In this document: piece after piece, positions 1 through 8,990 of the stretch | Layout of the letters: each line of letters starts with the position of its first letter | Position numbering within the stretch: the stretch's first letter is position 1 | From: Actinocrispum wychmicini | Lineage (GTDB): Bacteria > Actinomycetota > Actinomycetes > Mycobacteriales > Pseudonocardiaceae | Direction: 5' to 3' | Assembly (NCBI RefSeq): GCF_004345645.1 | Contig: NZ_SLWS01000007.1 | Coordinates: 62,001-126,000, forward strand | DNA length: 64,000 nucleotides | The notes under the pieces: generated by a model | What the model was told of the DNA's origin: nothing | The model's input: the letters and a program-made list of their open reading frames with translations, nothing else | Databases searched by the model: none | Made by a program: the position numbers and the translations under genes

Positions 1-358
1 CAGTGACACCCGAGGAACCGGGCCCGGCCGCGGCGACCGCGTAGACCTCGACGGCCGACGCGACGACGCCGCGTTCAATCAGGTACTGCAGCGTCAGGTC
101 GTAGCACCGGGCACAAATGCGGGTGTCCTGCCCATGAACGACCAGTCGGTACTCCACCTCCCGGCCGCATGCCTGCCCCGCGAGATCGGTCGAGCATCGA
201 CGCTGCACTGCCGCCGCGGTCTGCTTCTGCTCCCGCCCACGTTGTCGCCGCGCGGCCGACCGGCACGTAGCCGAGCAATACCGGCGCGGACGCCCAGTCT
301 GTAACGCGGGAGCAAGGGGCGCCGAGCACACCGTGCACCGAGTGCTCGACTTCCGCAT
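1..358 (-). CDS. Zinc-finger-like hypothetical protein, cut off by the window edge
   Basis: Reading leftward from an ATG at 356-358 the frame stays open to base 1, so the C-terminus is outside the window. About 119 residues are visible. The N-terminus has a CTVC pair near residue 8 and a YCSATCR pair near residue 27, followed by a basic run. A second Cys group (near residues 55-85, including CARCYD) follows. Paired CxxC/CxxxC motifs with basic flanks suggest zinc binding. Small proteins of this sort are common in actinobacterial integrative elements, which fits the recombinase and GntR regulator nearby. No enzymatic role can be assigned. Confidence 0.6.
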   Translation of the reverse strand, partial: MRKSSTRCTVCSAPLAPALQTGRPRRYCSATCRSAARRQRGREQKQTAAAVQRRCSTDLAGQACGREVEYRLVVHGQDTRICARCYDLTLQYLIERGVVASAVEVYAVAAAGPGSSGVT

Positions 359-509
359 AACCGTTCCTTCCCGCAAGAGAGCATACGGCACGAAACCAGT
401 TTCGTGCTGCCGGCAGAGGCACGACTCTTGAACACCTCTTGGTGTTCAGCCGTGTCCGATGTTTTATTGGTGAGGGAACCCGGCTGCCCGAAGGCAGCCG
501 GGCCGGGTG

Positions 510-725
510 TCATGATCGCTTGTGCTCGCCAGCGTTGACGATCACGTCACCCACCGCGATGAGGGCCCTCGCCACCACGGCGACGGCCCCGTCGTGTTTC
601 AGGGCGGCGACCGTGCCCAGAGCACCGAGCACGACGCGGAGACCCCGCCACCACGGGTACCCCTCTTGCGGGCACCACCTCGCGTCCACCCGGATCTTGT
701 CCTCCTGGACATGCCCTGGCGACAC
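510..725 (-). CDS. Small hypothetical protein (71 aa)
   Basis: The frame could extend upstream to 908. A GTG at 723-725 gives a compact product of 71 residues with an acidic-basic start, a WCPQEGYPWW motif and then a hydrophobic helix of about 30 residues (VVLGALGTVAAL, AVVARALIAVGDVIV). It could be a small membrane-associated protein. Codon use looks coding, but I recognise no family. It runs in the same direction as the zinc-finger-like gene at the left edge. Confidence 0.35.
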   Translation of the reverse strand: MSPGHVQEDKIRVDARWCPQEGYPWWRGLRVVLGALGTVAALKHDGAVAVVARALIAVGDVIVNAGEHKRS

Positions 726-1167
726 GTTCGGCACAGAGTTCTGCACAGCAGCGACCTCCTCTCGACAGCGACCGCGACCATCGCGAGCTGTCGCGACACG
801 CGCGCGGTGGTCTGCGCAATCGAGGTGAGCATTCGCTGCCTTCCTGAGCCCGAATGAGGCGATAGCGCCACATTGCCCAGTAACTGCTCCTTCGGCAATG
901 GACGGCAACCAAGGTAGCCGTCTAGACCCTGTAGAAGATCAGCTCGCCAGGGACAGAGCCGAAACTGGTCCGTGCGTCACACGACCACATCGACCCGGAC
1001 GCCCCGAACGCGGACACGGTCACGATGCTTGTGCCCCGTCCGGTTCGGGTTCGTGCAGTTCTGACGCCGCTGCGCGAGCACGTTCACCGTGCCCGCGTCC
1101 GCCGCGCTGGTGTTGTGCACCGCGTGCGGCGAACGCTGTCCCGGGCCCGGCGTGTGACCGGACTTCC
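726..1167. other. No supported gene
   Basis: Several open frames exist on both strands in this 440-bp stretch, but they overlap each other, are Arg/Pro-rich and show no motif. I see no RNA gene or repeat here. Confidence 0.4.
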
Positions 1168-1536
1168 TCATCGGGCGAAGACGTTGGCGAAATCGCCGGT
1201 GTTGATCGCGATCGCGAGGTCGAGGACCGCGTCGATCCCGGACTCGTCGCAGCGGGCGACGACGTCCACGACTGGGGAGCTGGGCTGGTCGATGACCAGT
1301 GCCCAGCCGCGGTCGATGTCGATGGTGATCGCCAGTCGGCGCGGTTCGAACGCGCCCCAGGCCGGGGTGGTGGCGGTGCGGGGCAGCGGCACGTACAGCA
1401 CGTCCCGACGCGTGGTGGTGCCGCGTTCGGCGAGCCGTGCGACCACGGTGTCCAGCAGCGTGTTCACCAGCGCCAGGCCGCTGGTGGTGGACGTCAAGCC
1501 GCGGCACCGTGCGGACAAGCCGGAGAACGCGTTCAC
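1168..1536 (-). CDS. Hypothetical protein (122 aa)
   Basis: This 122-residue frame has balanced composition, unlike the Arg-rich overlapping frames. The middle (RDVLYVPLP, then RLAITIDIDRGWALVIDQ) looks like a small alpha/beta fold with alternating hydrophobic strands, followed by a helix (IDAVLDLAIAIN). The ATG at 1534-1536 gives MNAFSG. I do not recognise the family. It stands alone, about 290 bp from the next gene on the same strand. Confidence 0.55.
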   Translation of the reverse strand: MNAFSGLSARCRGLTSTTSGLALVNTLLDTVVARLAERGTTTRRDVLYVPLPRTATTPAWGAFEPRRLAITIDIDRGWALVIDQPSSPVVDVVARCDESGIDAVLDLAIAINTGDFANVFAR

Positions 1537-1829
1537 CTTCGCCTGGACCCGGTCAGCCAGCTGTGACTCACCTTCTCCAGAACAGCAAGCGCGACGCTGT
1601 TATGCAGCGGGCTCTCTCGCCGACCATGGCACGAATCTCGCTGCCTGGCTACCAGGGCGAGCGCCGGAAGTTTGCCGCTCCCTTGGTTGAAGCAGATATT
1701 CGAACCTCGCGAGCGCCATCAGCATGTCTCGCTTCGTCGACAATGCCGCAAAACAGCGGAACCGTATCGATGGGCGCACATGGGTGGACGTCGCCGTTCG
1801 ACGGCCTCACCTGGATGCAGATGCCCTGA

Positions 1830-2687
1830 TCACTGTTGCTGTGGTGGAGGTGGTGCGGTCAGGCCGCTGAACCGGACGATGTCGCGCATGTTTTGCTTGC
1901 AGGCGTCGTCCGGGCAGTGGCGGACGACGATGTCCGTCGCGCCGTTGCCCAACGTGATCGGCACGCTGATCGTCTGGTCGATCTCGCCTGAGTTGTCCGA
2001 CGGGAGATTGACGCGCAGCAGTTCCTTGTCTCCGCCGTTGATCGCGAGGACCTGGAGGTCGAGCTGGTTGATGTTCGGGGGGAGGGTGGTTTTGACGTGG
2101 AGCTTGAGGACGGGTCTCGCCTCGTTGCCCAGTTCGGCGCTCACTGAGGCGCCGTTGTCGACGATGCGGGACACGACCGCCACCTTCACGGCGCCGTACA
2201 CGCCCAGCCCGATCACAGCCACTGCGACGATCACCAATGCGGCAGACCACGGGAGGTGTCTCGACCTGAACTTGACGGACACCGCCACGAGCACGGCAAA
2301 GACCACGATGACGGCCACATTGACCCAGAGCTTCTCCGTTTGGTCTGCCACGTTGGGCAGAATGGGCATGGCCAAGCCCCCGATGACGATGATCCCGCCG
2401 ATCACGACGGGTACCTGAATCGGTTTCTTCTCCACCGCGACCGACAACAGACCGCACAGCGTGCCCAGTCCAACGAGGATGAACACGAAGATCGCAGGTA
2501 CCGGATCGGCGGTGACCAGGCGCATGAGTGCACCACCCTCGAACCCGAGAACGGTCAGCACTCCGGTCAGCAGTGTGAAGCCACCAGCTGCCCATTTCGC
2601 CATCGACGCCAGCCCCTCGTCGGTGAAGAGGGCCATGTCGTCCTGCTGTTGCTGTTGCCGTTGCTGTTGCTTGGTCAGTGGGGCCAT
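1830..2687 (-). CDS. Five-helix membrane protein with exposed C-terminal domain
   Basis: This 285-residue protein starts at an ATG with a good upstream GGAGG. Residues 1-17 are Gln-rich. Hydrophobic segments follow near residues 35-48, 60-85, 92-110, 120-138 and 148-170, predicting about five transmembrane helices. The last 115 residues are soluble. They look like a beta-sandwich-type domain (KLHVKTTLPP, LDLQVLAI) with two Cys (HCPDDACK) and a Pro/Gln-rich tail, probably outside the membrane. The family is not recognised and there is no operon partner. Confidence 0.7.
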   Translation of the reverse strand: MAPLTKQQQRQQQQQDDMALFTDEGLASMAKWAAGGFTLLTGVLTVLGFEGGALMRLVTADPVPAIFVFILVGLGTLCGLLSVAVEKKPIQVPVVIGGIIVIGGLAMPILPNVADQTEKLWVNVAVIVVFAVLVAVSVKFRSRHLPWSAALVIVAVAVIGLGVYGAVKVAVVSRIVDNGASVSAELGNEARPVLKLHVKTTLPPNINQLDLQVLAINGGDKELLRVNLPSDNSGEIDQTISVPITLGNGATDIVVRHCPDDACKQNMRDIVRFSGLTAPPPPQQQ

Positions 2688-3261
2688 GGCAGCCTCCTGG
2701 CGGCGCCGGGGGTCGATCCGAGTGCAAGTGTCATCGGCCCCACAGCCAATCGGGTTACTACGTTCACCCGAATGGCGGTACGCCGCGAGCGGTGACGACG
2801 AGCCTGACCCCTGACCTGCGGTAGTGATGTGGTCGCGATACGACCTCGCCGTACCTTGCGGGACGTCGAGGAGGTCGACTGATGTCGAGGACGTAGTCCG
2901 GGTCAGTGTTCAAGACCCGTCCCCACCCTGACATGCGTGCTTGGTCCTGCTCAGGCGGGTGTGAAGCTCAGGGGCAGGCCCCAGGGCTCCCGTTCCGTCC
3001 GGGGGCCACAGGCGAGGGGAAGAGCTGGCCGGGTGAAACACCACACCGGCTCGGCCGTACGGCACTCGACCGTTGCACACGGCCGACCAACCGTTGTTCA
3101 GCCCTCTGGGCAAGGCGTGAATAGCAGCGCCGCAGGATCCCTTCGCTAACCCTCTCCGCTGGTCACGGTGAAGATCACGGGACCGTAGCCGTCGTACCGG
3201 CTGGGCGAGGTGCCCCAACAACGTTGAGTCACCCTGGCGCAGTCGAGCGTGGATCTTCCGC
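2688..3261. other. Intergenic stretch without a supported gene
   Basis: The short frames here are low-complexity and overlap on both strands. The first ~30 bp hold the ribosome site of the leftward membrane-protein gene. I see nothing else that can be named. Confidence 0.4.
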
Positions 3262-3712
3262 TTGAATGCCGCTGTGCCGGAGTTTTCGCCCGACGATGAA
3301 GCCGCCGCCTTCGGGCACTACTGGGGCGATCCGTCGCAGACCGAACTGGAGCGGGGCCTTTTTCCTCGACGACGAGGACCGCAAACTGGTCAAGCAGCAT
3401 CGTGGCCAGCACAACCAGCTCGGCTTCAGCCGACAACTGGCGACTGCCCGTGACGTCGGGACGTTAGGCATGGAGGACCACCTTGGCGCCCTGGTCCTGG
3501 CCCTCAACGCCGTCGTCGCCTGCAACACGACATACCGGAACGCCGCCGTCGGGCAGCTGCGCGCCCAGAGCTACCCGGTCGCCGAAGAGGACGCCGCCTG
3601 GCTGTCTGCGTTGATCGACACCCACCTCAACGTGCACGGCCCCTACGTGTTCCAACAGCCGCATCTGATTGGCCCGCGACCACTCCACGACCCCGCACGT
3701 CCCCCTGGATGA
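3262..3712 (+). pseudogene. Internally deleted Tn3-family transposase relic
   Basis: The start resembles the N-terminus of Tn3-family transposases (DUF4158): a PSQTELERG segment, then FFLDDEDRKLVKQHRG and QLGFSRQLATAR. The two halves lie in different frames because the G-run near 3352-3356 carries one base too many. The frame then jumps directly to the C-terminus of the same family (LNAVVACNTTYRNAA, QLRAQSYPV, ALIDTHLNVHGPYVF). About 850 residues of the usual ~1000-residue enzyme, including the DDE core, are missing. It cannot be active. It marks an old Tn3-type insertion just before the EACC1 gene. Confidence 0.75.
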
Positions 3713-3731
3713 CGAACAGAGAGCACCCTTG

Positions 3732-4067
3732 ATGAGCACCGAGATGAGGATCTACCTCGCCGACACCAACGACATCGACTCGTTGCGCAGGTGGCTGGAC
3801 GACGTCCCGGACATCAGCAGTGAACCGGTGCCCAGCCCGTCGCGCCCTGGCGAGCAGGGCGACGCGTGGGACTTCCTGAGCGTGCTGTGCGGCACCGGCG
3901 GCGCCATGACCATCGGCCTGAACGCGCTGACAACCTGGATCGAGTCAAAGCTCACCCACGCGCGCATCGTGGTCGGCGAGACTGAGGTCGTGTTGCGCGG
4001 CCCGGACCCTCAGGCGCTGGAGCGGCTGGTGGAAGCGGCCAGGAAAGCGGCAGAGGGCGACAAATGA
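3732..4067 (+). CDS. EACC1 (effector-associated constant component 1) protein
   Basis: I choose the ATG at 3732 (MSTEMRIYLADTND) rather than the upstream start, which falls in the transposon relic. The 111-residue product has the EACC1 layout: an N-terminal strand and a 'SLRRWLDDVPDI' helix, a Pro-rich PSPSRPGEQGDAWDFL segment, a hydrophobic helix (VLCGTGGAMTIGLNALTTWIE) and a C-terminal strand pair (ARIVVGETEVVLRG). EACC1 proteins are encoded next to effectors such as caspases and are thought to be constant partners in actinobacterial conflict or programmed-death systems. The last codons overlap the caspase start by four bases (ATGA), so the two are translationally coupled. Confidence 0.85.
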   Translation: MSTEMRIYLADTNDIDSLRRWLDDVPDISSEPVPSPSRPGEQGDAWDFLSVLCGTGGAMTIGLNALTTWIESKLTHARIVVGETEVVLRGPDPQALERLVEAARKAAEGDK

Positions 4068-5545
4068 GCACGATCGACTTCACCCGTTCCCGGGCGATCC
4101 TGGTCGGCACCGGCCACTACACCCATGGCCTGCCCGGAATGCCGGCCGCGCTCAACAGCCTCGCCGCGATGCGCGCCCTGCTGACCGGGCCCCACTGTGG
4201 CTGGCCCAAATCCCGCATCGCGGTGTTCCCGGACAAGACCACAGGCGCCAGACTCGACCAGCGGATCGCCGCCCTCATCCACGACACCACCGACGTGCTG
4301 CTGTTCTACTACGTCGGCCACGGGCAACTCCTGGACGGCGAACACCTGGGCATGGCTCTGGTCGACACCCACTCCGCCCCCACCATGCGGTATGCCACAT
4401 CCCTGAGGTTGAACGACCTGCGCGAGGAGCTCACGCGCCGCTGCAGCGCACGGGTCAAAGTGGTCATCCTGGACTGCTGCTTCTCCGGTCTGGCGACCAG
4501 GAACACCCAAGGGATCGGCCTGGCCGACCAAGTCCGACTCGTCACGAAAGTCGAAGGCGCCTACACGCTCACCGCCTCCCGCGCATCACAGAAGGCGATC
4601 TACGAGGACGGCCCCGCCGGGCTGACCTACTTCACCAAGATCTTCACCGACGTCGTGCACGACGGAATCCCCGGCACAGGCGCACAGTTGACCCTGAAGA
4701 ACATCCACCAGGAAGTCGCCACCCGCCTTCTGCACTTGAACCTGCCCGACGGTCACCTCCGGCCCGAGCCGAGCACGCTGGTCATGGACACCGCCGAACA
4801 ACTCGCCTTCGCCCGCAACGTCGCACACTCGGCAGGCACACCCGGGAATCCACCCCAGGCTGGAACCGTCGCGTCCAGCCCCAGCACAGGCGACACGGAA
4901 TTGCTGACGGCCGACATCGGTGTCCGCGATCCGGTGGCACGAGGCGGCGACCATCGCGCGCTGACCGCGCCACCCGTCACCGCGCCGATGCAAGCGGAGG
5001 TCGCCAAGACACCGGCTGGCGATGCTGCATGGATGCACGCCGGATTCTGGAAGGCCGTGGCGCCATCATTGGTGCTCGGCGCGCTGATGACGACGTCGCT
5101 GTTCATCTCAGGGGTCGTGGACGACAAGGCGACGCTCGTCACGATCGGTTACCCATCACCAGCAGGCTCTGACGGAATCTTCCGCTCTCCGTATCCCCTC
5201 CACATGAGCACCCTCCAGTTCCTCACCGCGGACAGCTCCTTTCCCTCCCTGCTCGCCGGCCTGGGCCTGGTCGCGGCATTGCTCCTCCTTGCCAGGCTGC
5301 CCTACGGTCTGGCGCCCGCCTGGCGGCTGGTGGGCTATGTGGGCAACCTCGCAGCCGCCATCACGGCTGTGTGCTACTTCGTGTTGGCGCACCAGGCAAA
5401 CGACCCTACAAGACCTGGCCACCGGTTCGAGGAACCGCGTCCCCAGAGCGGCATGTGGCTACTGATCTCCGCGGCGATCCTGCTCCTCGCCTTCTACACC
5501 TGGCAGGAGATCAAGACCCGAGGGCGGATCGCCCCTGCCCGGTGA
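4064..5545 (+). CDS. Caspase-family peptidase, EACC1-associated type, with C-terminal membrane segments
   Basis: This 493-residue protein opens with a C14-type caspase domain (about residues 8-250). The His is in YYVGHGQ (His86) and the nucleophile region is ILDCCFSG (Cys139 by alignment with the metacaspase D-x-C motif). A Pro/Thr-rich linker follows. The last ~170 residues contain four hydrophobic stretches (near 330-352, 395-417, 425-447 and 465-483), so the peptidase is probably membrane-anchored. It overlaps the EACC1 gene by four bases. By analogy with EACC1-caspase modules I infer a role in cell suicide or defence, with EACC1 as coupling partner. The membrane tail suggests action at the membrane. 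Confidence 0.88.
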   Translation: MSTIDFTRSRAILVGTGHYTHGLPGMPAALNSLAAMRALLTGPHCGWPKSRIAVFPDKTTGARLDQRIAALIHDTTDVLLFYYVGHGQLLDGEHLGMALVDTHSAPTMRYATSLRLNDLREELTRRCSARVKVVILDCCFSGLATRNTQGIGLADQVRLVTKVEGAYTLTASRASQKAIYEDGPAGLTYFTKIFTDVVHDGIPGTGAQLTLKNIHQEVATRLLHLNLPDGHLRPEPSTLVMDTAEQLAFARNVAHSAGTPGNPPQAGTVASSPSTGDTELLTADIGVRDPVARGGDHRALTAPPVTAPMQAEVAKTPAGDAAWMHAGFWKAVAPSLVLGALMTTSLFISGVVDDKATLVTIGYPSPAGSDGIFRSPYPLHMSTLQFLTADSSFPSLLAGLGLVAALLLLARLPYGLAPAWRLVGYVGNLAAAITAVCYFVLAHQANDPTRPGHRFEEPRPQSGMWLLISAAILLLAFYTWQEIKTRGRIAPAR

Positions 5546-5603
5546 CAATTGATCTTCCTCGATACACCTGGCCTGACCAGGGCTCAGGAAAGTTGGATCG
5601 CAC

Positions 5604-5948
5604 GTGCCGGCGCTACGCAACATCGGCCTGTACATCACCTACCCCGACCAGGTACCCGACTACCCGAAGCTGCGCACCACGCTGGAGCAGTTGGCTTCCC
5701 TGATCTGCCCCGGGTCGGTGACGTTCGACGAGGACGCGACCGCATCCACGTTAGACGAAGTGACCACGGCGCTCGACGTCGACATTGACGTTCCTCTTTG
5801 GTGTACAACGGAAATCCTGATGGGAGACCGGCCACGCCTGGCGCTGGAGATCGGACCGGCTGACCCGGATGGGTCACAACTGCGCACCTGCACGCTGTGG
5901 CTCAAGTGCCTGTTTTCGACGTGGTCGAATCCTGTCCTCAGTGGATGA
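5604..5948 (+). CDS. Hypothetical protein downstream of the caspase (114 aa)
   Basis: The GTG at 5604 gives a 114-residue product with normal composition and an alpha/beta look (IGLYITYPDQ at the start, then an acidic FDEDATASTLDEV helix and RPRLALEIGP). The family is not recognised. It starts 58 bp after the caspase and could be a third member of that transcription unit. The C-terminus (LFSTWSNPVLSG) ends abruptly, so it may be truncated. Confidence 0.4.
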   Translation: MPALRNIGLYITYPDQVPDYPKLRTTLEQLASLICPGSVTFDEDATASTLDEVTTALDVDIDVPLWCTTEILMGDRPRLALEIGPADPDGSQLRTCTLWLKCLFSTWSNPVLSG

Positions 5949-6226
5949 TCGATCGGTGCTGCGTGTCGTGAAACGTGGCTATCATCGGAAGTGGTAGGCA
6001 CGGACGACAACACGGACCTGTCCTGGATCTGTCCTGCCGCGGTCACTGGCTATTGGCCATCACCCGGTGACTCCGAGACGTGACCCAGGGGTCGGCCCGG
6101 TGTGAGTTGGTCAGTGGCGTGGCGTTGCTGCACGAGGAAGACGCGGTCGTGGAAGCAATGCTGTTCCTCGTCAAGTCAGCGTGTTGATGTTCGTCAGGCG
6201 AATTGGCTTGCGTTTGGTGTGTGGGG

Positions 6227-6360
6227 TTACGGCCTGTCGTAGATGGTGACGGGGATGTCGTGGCTGGTGAGTTCGGTGGTGATGAGTGGTTCGATGCGGT
6301 CCCAGCGGCCTCCGGCCAGGCCGGTGCCGATCCGGGGTATTAGGTGGACGCTGGCGTTGA
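6227..6360 (-). pseudogene. C-terminal scrap of a macro-domain (ADP-ribose-processing) protein
   Basis: Read leftward, about 44 codons before a TAA at 6227-6229 encode the end of a macro domain: NASVHLIPRIGTGLAGG, then WDRIEPLI and IPVTIYDRP. IGTGLAGG is the conserved glycine loop. The upstream frame (a start near 6433, PLPTGDAVRSRSEL) is offset, and the rest of the domain is absent. I read it as a truncated, non-functional remnant. Confidence 0.6.
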
Positions 6361-6610
6361 GGCGGGCAGCGCGGCGACCAACTCCGAGCGGGAGCGCACG
6401 GCATCACCGGTGGGCAACGGGTTGTGGTCGGTCATCATTCACCATCCCCTAGGCAGTCATTGAAGGGTTTCGCTGCGGGCCAATGGTTTGCGCACGCTCG
6501 GCGGCGGCAGGGGGCAACATTGGGAACGTCGTCCAGTGTGTCGATTCGGAAGTCACTGCGCTGATGTCCGAAGTCTCGTGCATGGCGATACACATGGGGA
6601 TGTCGGCGGG

Positions 6611-6958
6611 TTATTGCCGCTCGATCTCGCCCTTGAGTGCTTCAAGGTCCCGCAGGGCGCCTCGCAGTGCTTCCTCAATACGCGCCAGCCTTGTCAGCGC
6701 GGCGGTAGGGGGGGCCATCTGCTGACTTGCGCGTGGGGGCACCTTGGCTACCACCCAGCGCCGTTGGGGTCGCTGCTGGACGCGTATCCACCCCTCCTCG
6801 ATTAGCGGCTGATAAGCGTCGCGGACCGTTTGAACGCCCGACACGCCGAAGCGCTGGCAGATGTTCGCGATGGTCGGCAGTAGATCGCCCTCGCTTTTGT
6901 CAGGCAGGAGGTCGCGGAGCCATGCCTCGATCTGTCGGTACGCCGGCTCGGTGCCCAC
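6611..6958 (-). CDS. GntR-type winged-helix transcriptional regulator
   Basis: The protein has a short GntR-like winged helix: AYRQIEAWLRDLL, then LPTIANICQRFGVSG (recognition helix) and VRDAYQPLIEEGWIRVQ (wing). A helical C-terminal tail (ALTRLARIEEALRGAL) may dimerise. The longest frame starts at a GTG (6997) inside a palindrome. I prefer the GTG at 6956-6958, which has a GAGGGA upstream and gives 115 residues. It diverges from the small gene/recombinase pair at 7216. Repressors of this size control excision and transfer in actinobacterial integrative elements, so autorepression through the adjacent palindrome is likely. Confidence 0.75.
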   Translation of the reverse strand: MGTEPAYRQIEAWLRDLLPDKSEGDLLPTIANICQRFGVSGVQTVRDAYQPLIEEGWIRVQQRPQRRWVVAKVPPRASQQMAPPTAALTRLARIEEALRGALRDLEALKGEIERQ

Positions 6959-6979
6959 CTGCACTCCCTCATCGGCCGA

Positions 6980-7008
6980 ACTAGTGTAGCTGTACACTAC
7001 ACACTAGT
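6980..7008. promoter_or_regulatory. Palindromic operator upstream of the GntR-type gene
   Basis: Two nested inverted repeats share a centre: GTGTAG (6984-6989) with CTACAC (6997-7002), and ACTAGT at 6980-6985 with ACTAGT at 7003-7008. It lies just upstream of the preferred regulator start and about 210 bp before the divergent gene at 7216. This is the expected place for an autoregulatory site. The binding itself is inference. Confidence 0.6.
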
Positions 7009-7215
7009 TCAGACGATAGCCAATCTGGGTATCAGTCGCGGGCGACTCACGGTTGCGGGATAACCTGTGTTATCAGGCAACATGGCCTAGAATCGGACCA
7101 CGCGAGCTGGGCGGACGCCTCCGGCTGTCACATCTTCGTTTCCCGGTTATCTGGCAACTTAGGGAACTGGTCGGGCAGCGCCGGTTCGTCCGGAACGATC
7201 GAGAGGTGAACAAGG

Positions 7216-7476
7216 GTGGCTGGTTCATACGAGCACGTCGTCGCCGATGACGGACAGTTGCTTGTCAACAAAGACTTCGTAGAGATGGTCGAGCACCTGG
7301 GCGGCGCATACGAAACCGTCGAGCACATGTACGGAATGGTCTGGTGGCACGCGAATCGCCTGGCAGCCGAACACAAGACTGACCCGGCGTCGCTCATCAA
7401 GGCCGCTGCCGCCAACTACAAAGTGGGACTAGAGGTAAGCCCAGGTACGGCCGGCACCCTTCCCGAGGAACAGTGA
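7216..7476 (+). CDS. Small hypothetical protein coupled to the recombinase (86 aa)
   Basis: The GTG start gives an 86-residue, mildly acidic protein (VNKDFVEMVEHLGGAYETV, then MVWWHANRLAAEH). It is probably all-helical. The stop overlaps the start of the recombinase frame (GTGA at 7473-7476), which implies translational coupling. The family is not recognised. An excisionase or an element-specific accessory factor is possible but unproven, as no HTH motif is evident. Confidence 0.65.
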   Translation: MAGSYEHVVADDGQLLVNKDFVEMVEHLGGAYETVEHMYGMVWWHANRLAAEHKTDPASLIKAAAANYKVGLEVSPGTAGTLPEEQ

Positions 7477-8443
7477 CAACAGCACGCGCCGCAGATGAGA
7501 CGGACGCGGTGATCGCCGCCGCCATCGGACGTGACCACCCGCTGGCGCGGCACATCAGCGACTTCCTCACCGACCTGAGCAACGTTGGGCAGATCTGGGC
7601 ACACCGTGCGCGCCTACCGCGGCGACCTTGTCGGCTTCGCCGCTCACCATGACGATGAGATCAGTGAGTTGATCGCCGCCCCAATCCGCGCGTGCCTGTC
7701 CGAGATCGCCGCGCTGGCGCCATCAAGCCGCAAGCGCAAGCGGGCCGCCGTCGCGTCGTTCTGCCGGTGGGCCGTGCGGCACGAACTGCTGGACACGAAC
7801 CCGATGGACCGCATCGACACCATCACCGTTCCCAAGACCCTGCCTCGGCCGGCCGACCCCGACGAGGTGAAGAAGGTCTTCGGCGTCATCTGCGCCCGCC
7901 GGCCCCGCGAAGACACCCCGCTCGACCGGTTGCGCGACCGGGTGCTGTTCGAGACCGCCTACATCTGCGGCACCCGCGCCTCCGAAGCCTGCGGCATCGA
8001 CGTCGAAGACCTCGACCTGCGCCTGGACGACGAACACATCCGCGTCCACGGCAAGGGCGGCACGGTCCACCGTGCTGCTCGACGACCGCGGCTACGTCGC
8101 CCTGCTCAAGCTCTACCTCGCCCGCACCGACTACACGTCCGGCGCGCTGTTTCGGCCCAGCATCAACGGCGGCACCACCGGCGGCGGGCACCTGTCCTAC
8201 GACGCCGCCCACCACCGCTGGACCGGCTACTGCCAGCAAGCCGTCGTCGACATCGACATCCACCAGCTCCGTCACGCCCACGCCACCGAACTCATCAACG
8301 CCGGCGTCTCGATCGAGGCCGTCCGCCGACGACTCGGCCACGCCTCCACCGAGACCACTCAGATCTACACCCTGCTTGCGGACAAGGTCGCCGACGACGA
8401 GATCCGCGCCGCACGCCGCCGCCGCGACCGCACCGGGCGCTGA
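7473..8443 (+). pseudogene. Tyrosine recombinase (XerC/D-like integrase) with two frameshifts
   Basis: Three consecutive frames make one complete integrase of about 320 residues. Frame 1 (7473-~7590) holds the start of the core-binding domain (HISDFLTDLS). Frame 2 (~7588-8065) holds HTVRAYRGDL through the catalytic domain with GTRASEACG (first Arg). Frame 3 (~8066-8443) holds HQLRHAHATEL (His and second Arg) and LGHASTETTQIYTLL (Tyr). All catalytic residues are present. Only the frame is lost, near 7590 and near 8066. It is either recently broken or the sequence contains two indel errors. If intact, it would be the integrase of the element carrying the GntR gene. Confidence 0.8.
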
Positions 8444-8447
8444 CCGG

Positions 8448-8767
8448 TCACTCGGGCAGCCGCCCGGTCGGTGGGCTCATGTCGACGATCTGCCGCAGGT
8501 GTACGAAAACCACGACACCGGCGGCACGGGATCGGGTCCTGGAATCGTCCGCGCCGAACTGGACGAGCAAGCCCATGTAGAGCGACTGCCAGCGCGGCCC
8601 TTGCTGGGTGCCTTGACCGGCTGCACCGTGCCGATGGGCCGCCAGCGACCGCGAGGCCGGAGCTGACACATCACCTCATACGCACCGGTTCGCGCGTGGT
8701 TGTCCGCACGCCGCAACCGATGGCGGACGTGTCGGGTGTCCTCCAACGTGATCGCGGCCTCGGGCAT
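8448..8767 (-). pseudogene. Possible frameshifted small hypothetical gene
   Basis: Two leftward frames join into one plausible protein. A start near 8767 runs through GAYEVMCQLRP, WRPIGTVQPVKAPS, then after a shift near 8600 WQSLYMGLLVQFG and VVVFVHLRQIVDM to a stop at 8448. Either half alone looks incomplete. The composition after joining is protein-like, but I recognise no family. It lies just downstream of the recombinase, tail to tail. Confidence 0.35.
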
Positions 8768-8990
8768 GTGTTCACGGTGCGGCGATGCCGCGTGCCTCGC
8801 CAGTGTGGTCAGCCATCCGGGTGGCCGACCACCAATCCCAGCGCGCCACTCTCACGACCGTCCTCCGGGCGCGATCACCGGGCACGGCCGCGGGCAGCAT
8901 GACGACCCCCGTCGACCTGATGGACCGCTGCTGTGCTCCAGGCGGGTGGTCCTGCGCCGGATCGTGGCCTGGTCTCGGCTCAACGGCGGC

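Noticed and set aside
2906..3221. Overlapping ~70-100 aa frames
   Set aside because: Frames on both strands of similar length, no motif and no ribosome site.
6171..6407. 78-aa leftward Pro/His/Arg-rich frame
   Set aside because: Wrong frame. The macro-domain remnant in the neighbouring frame is the real signal.
8700..8990. Upstream extension of the NB-ARC frame
   Set aside because: Arg/Ser/Pro-rich, with no family similarity and no ribosome site at 8700.
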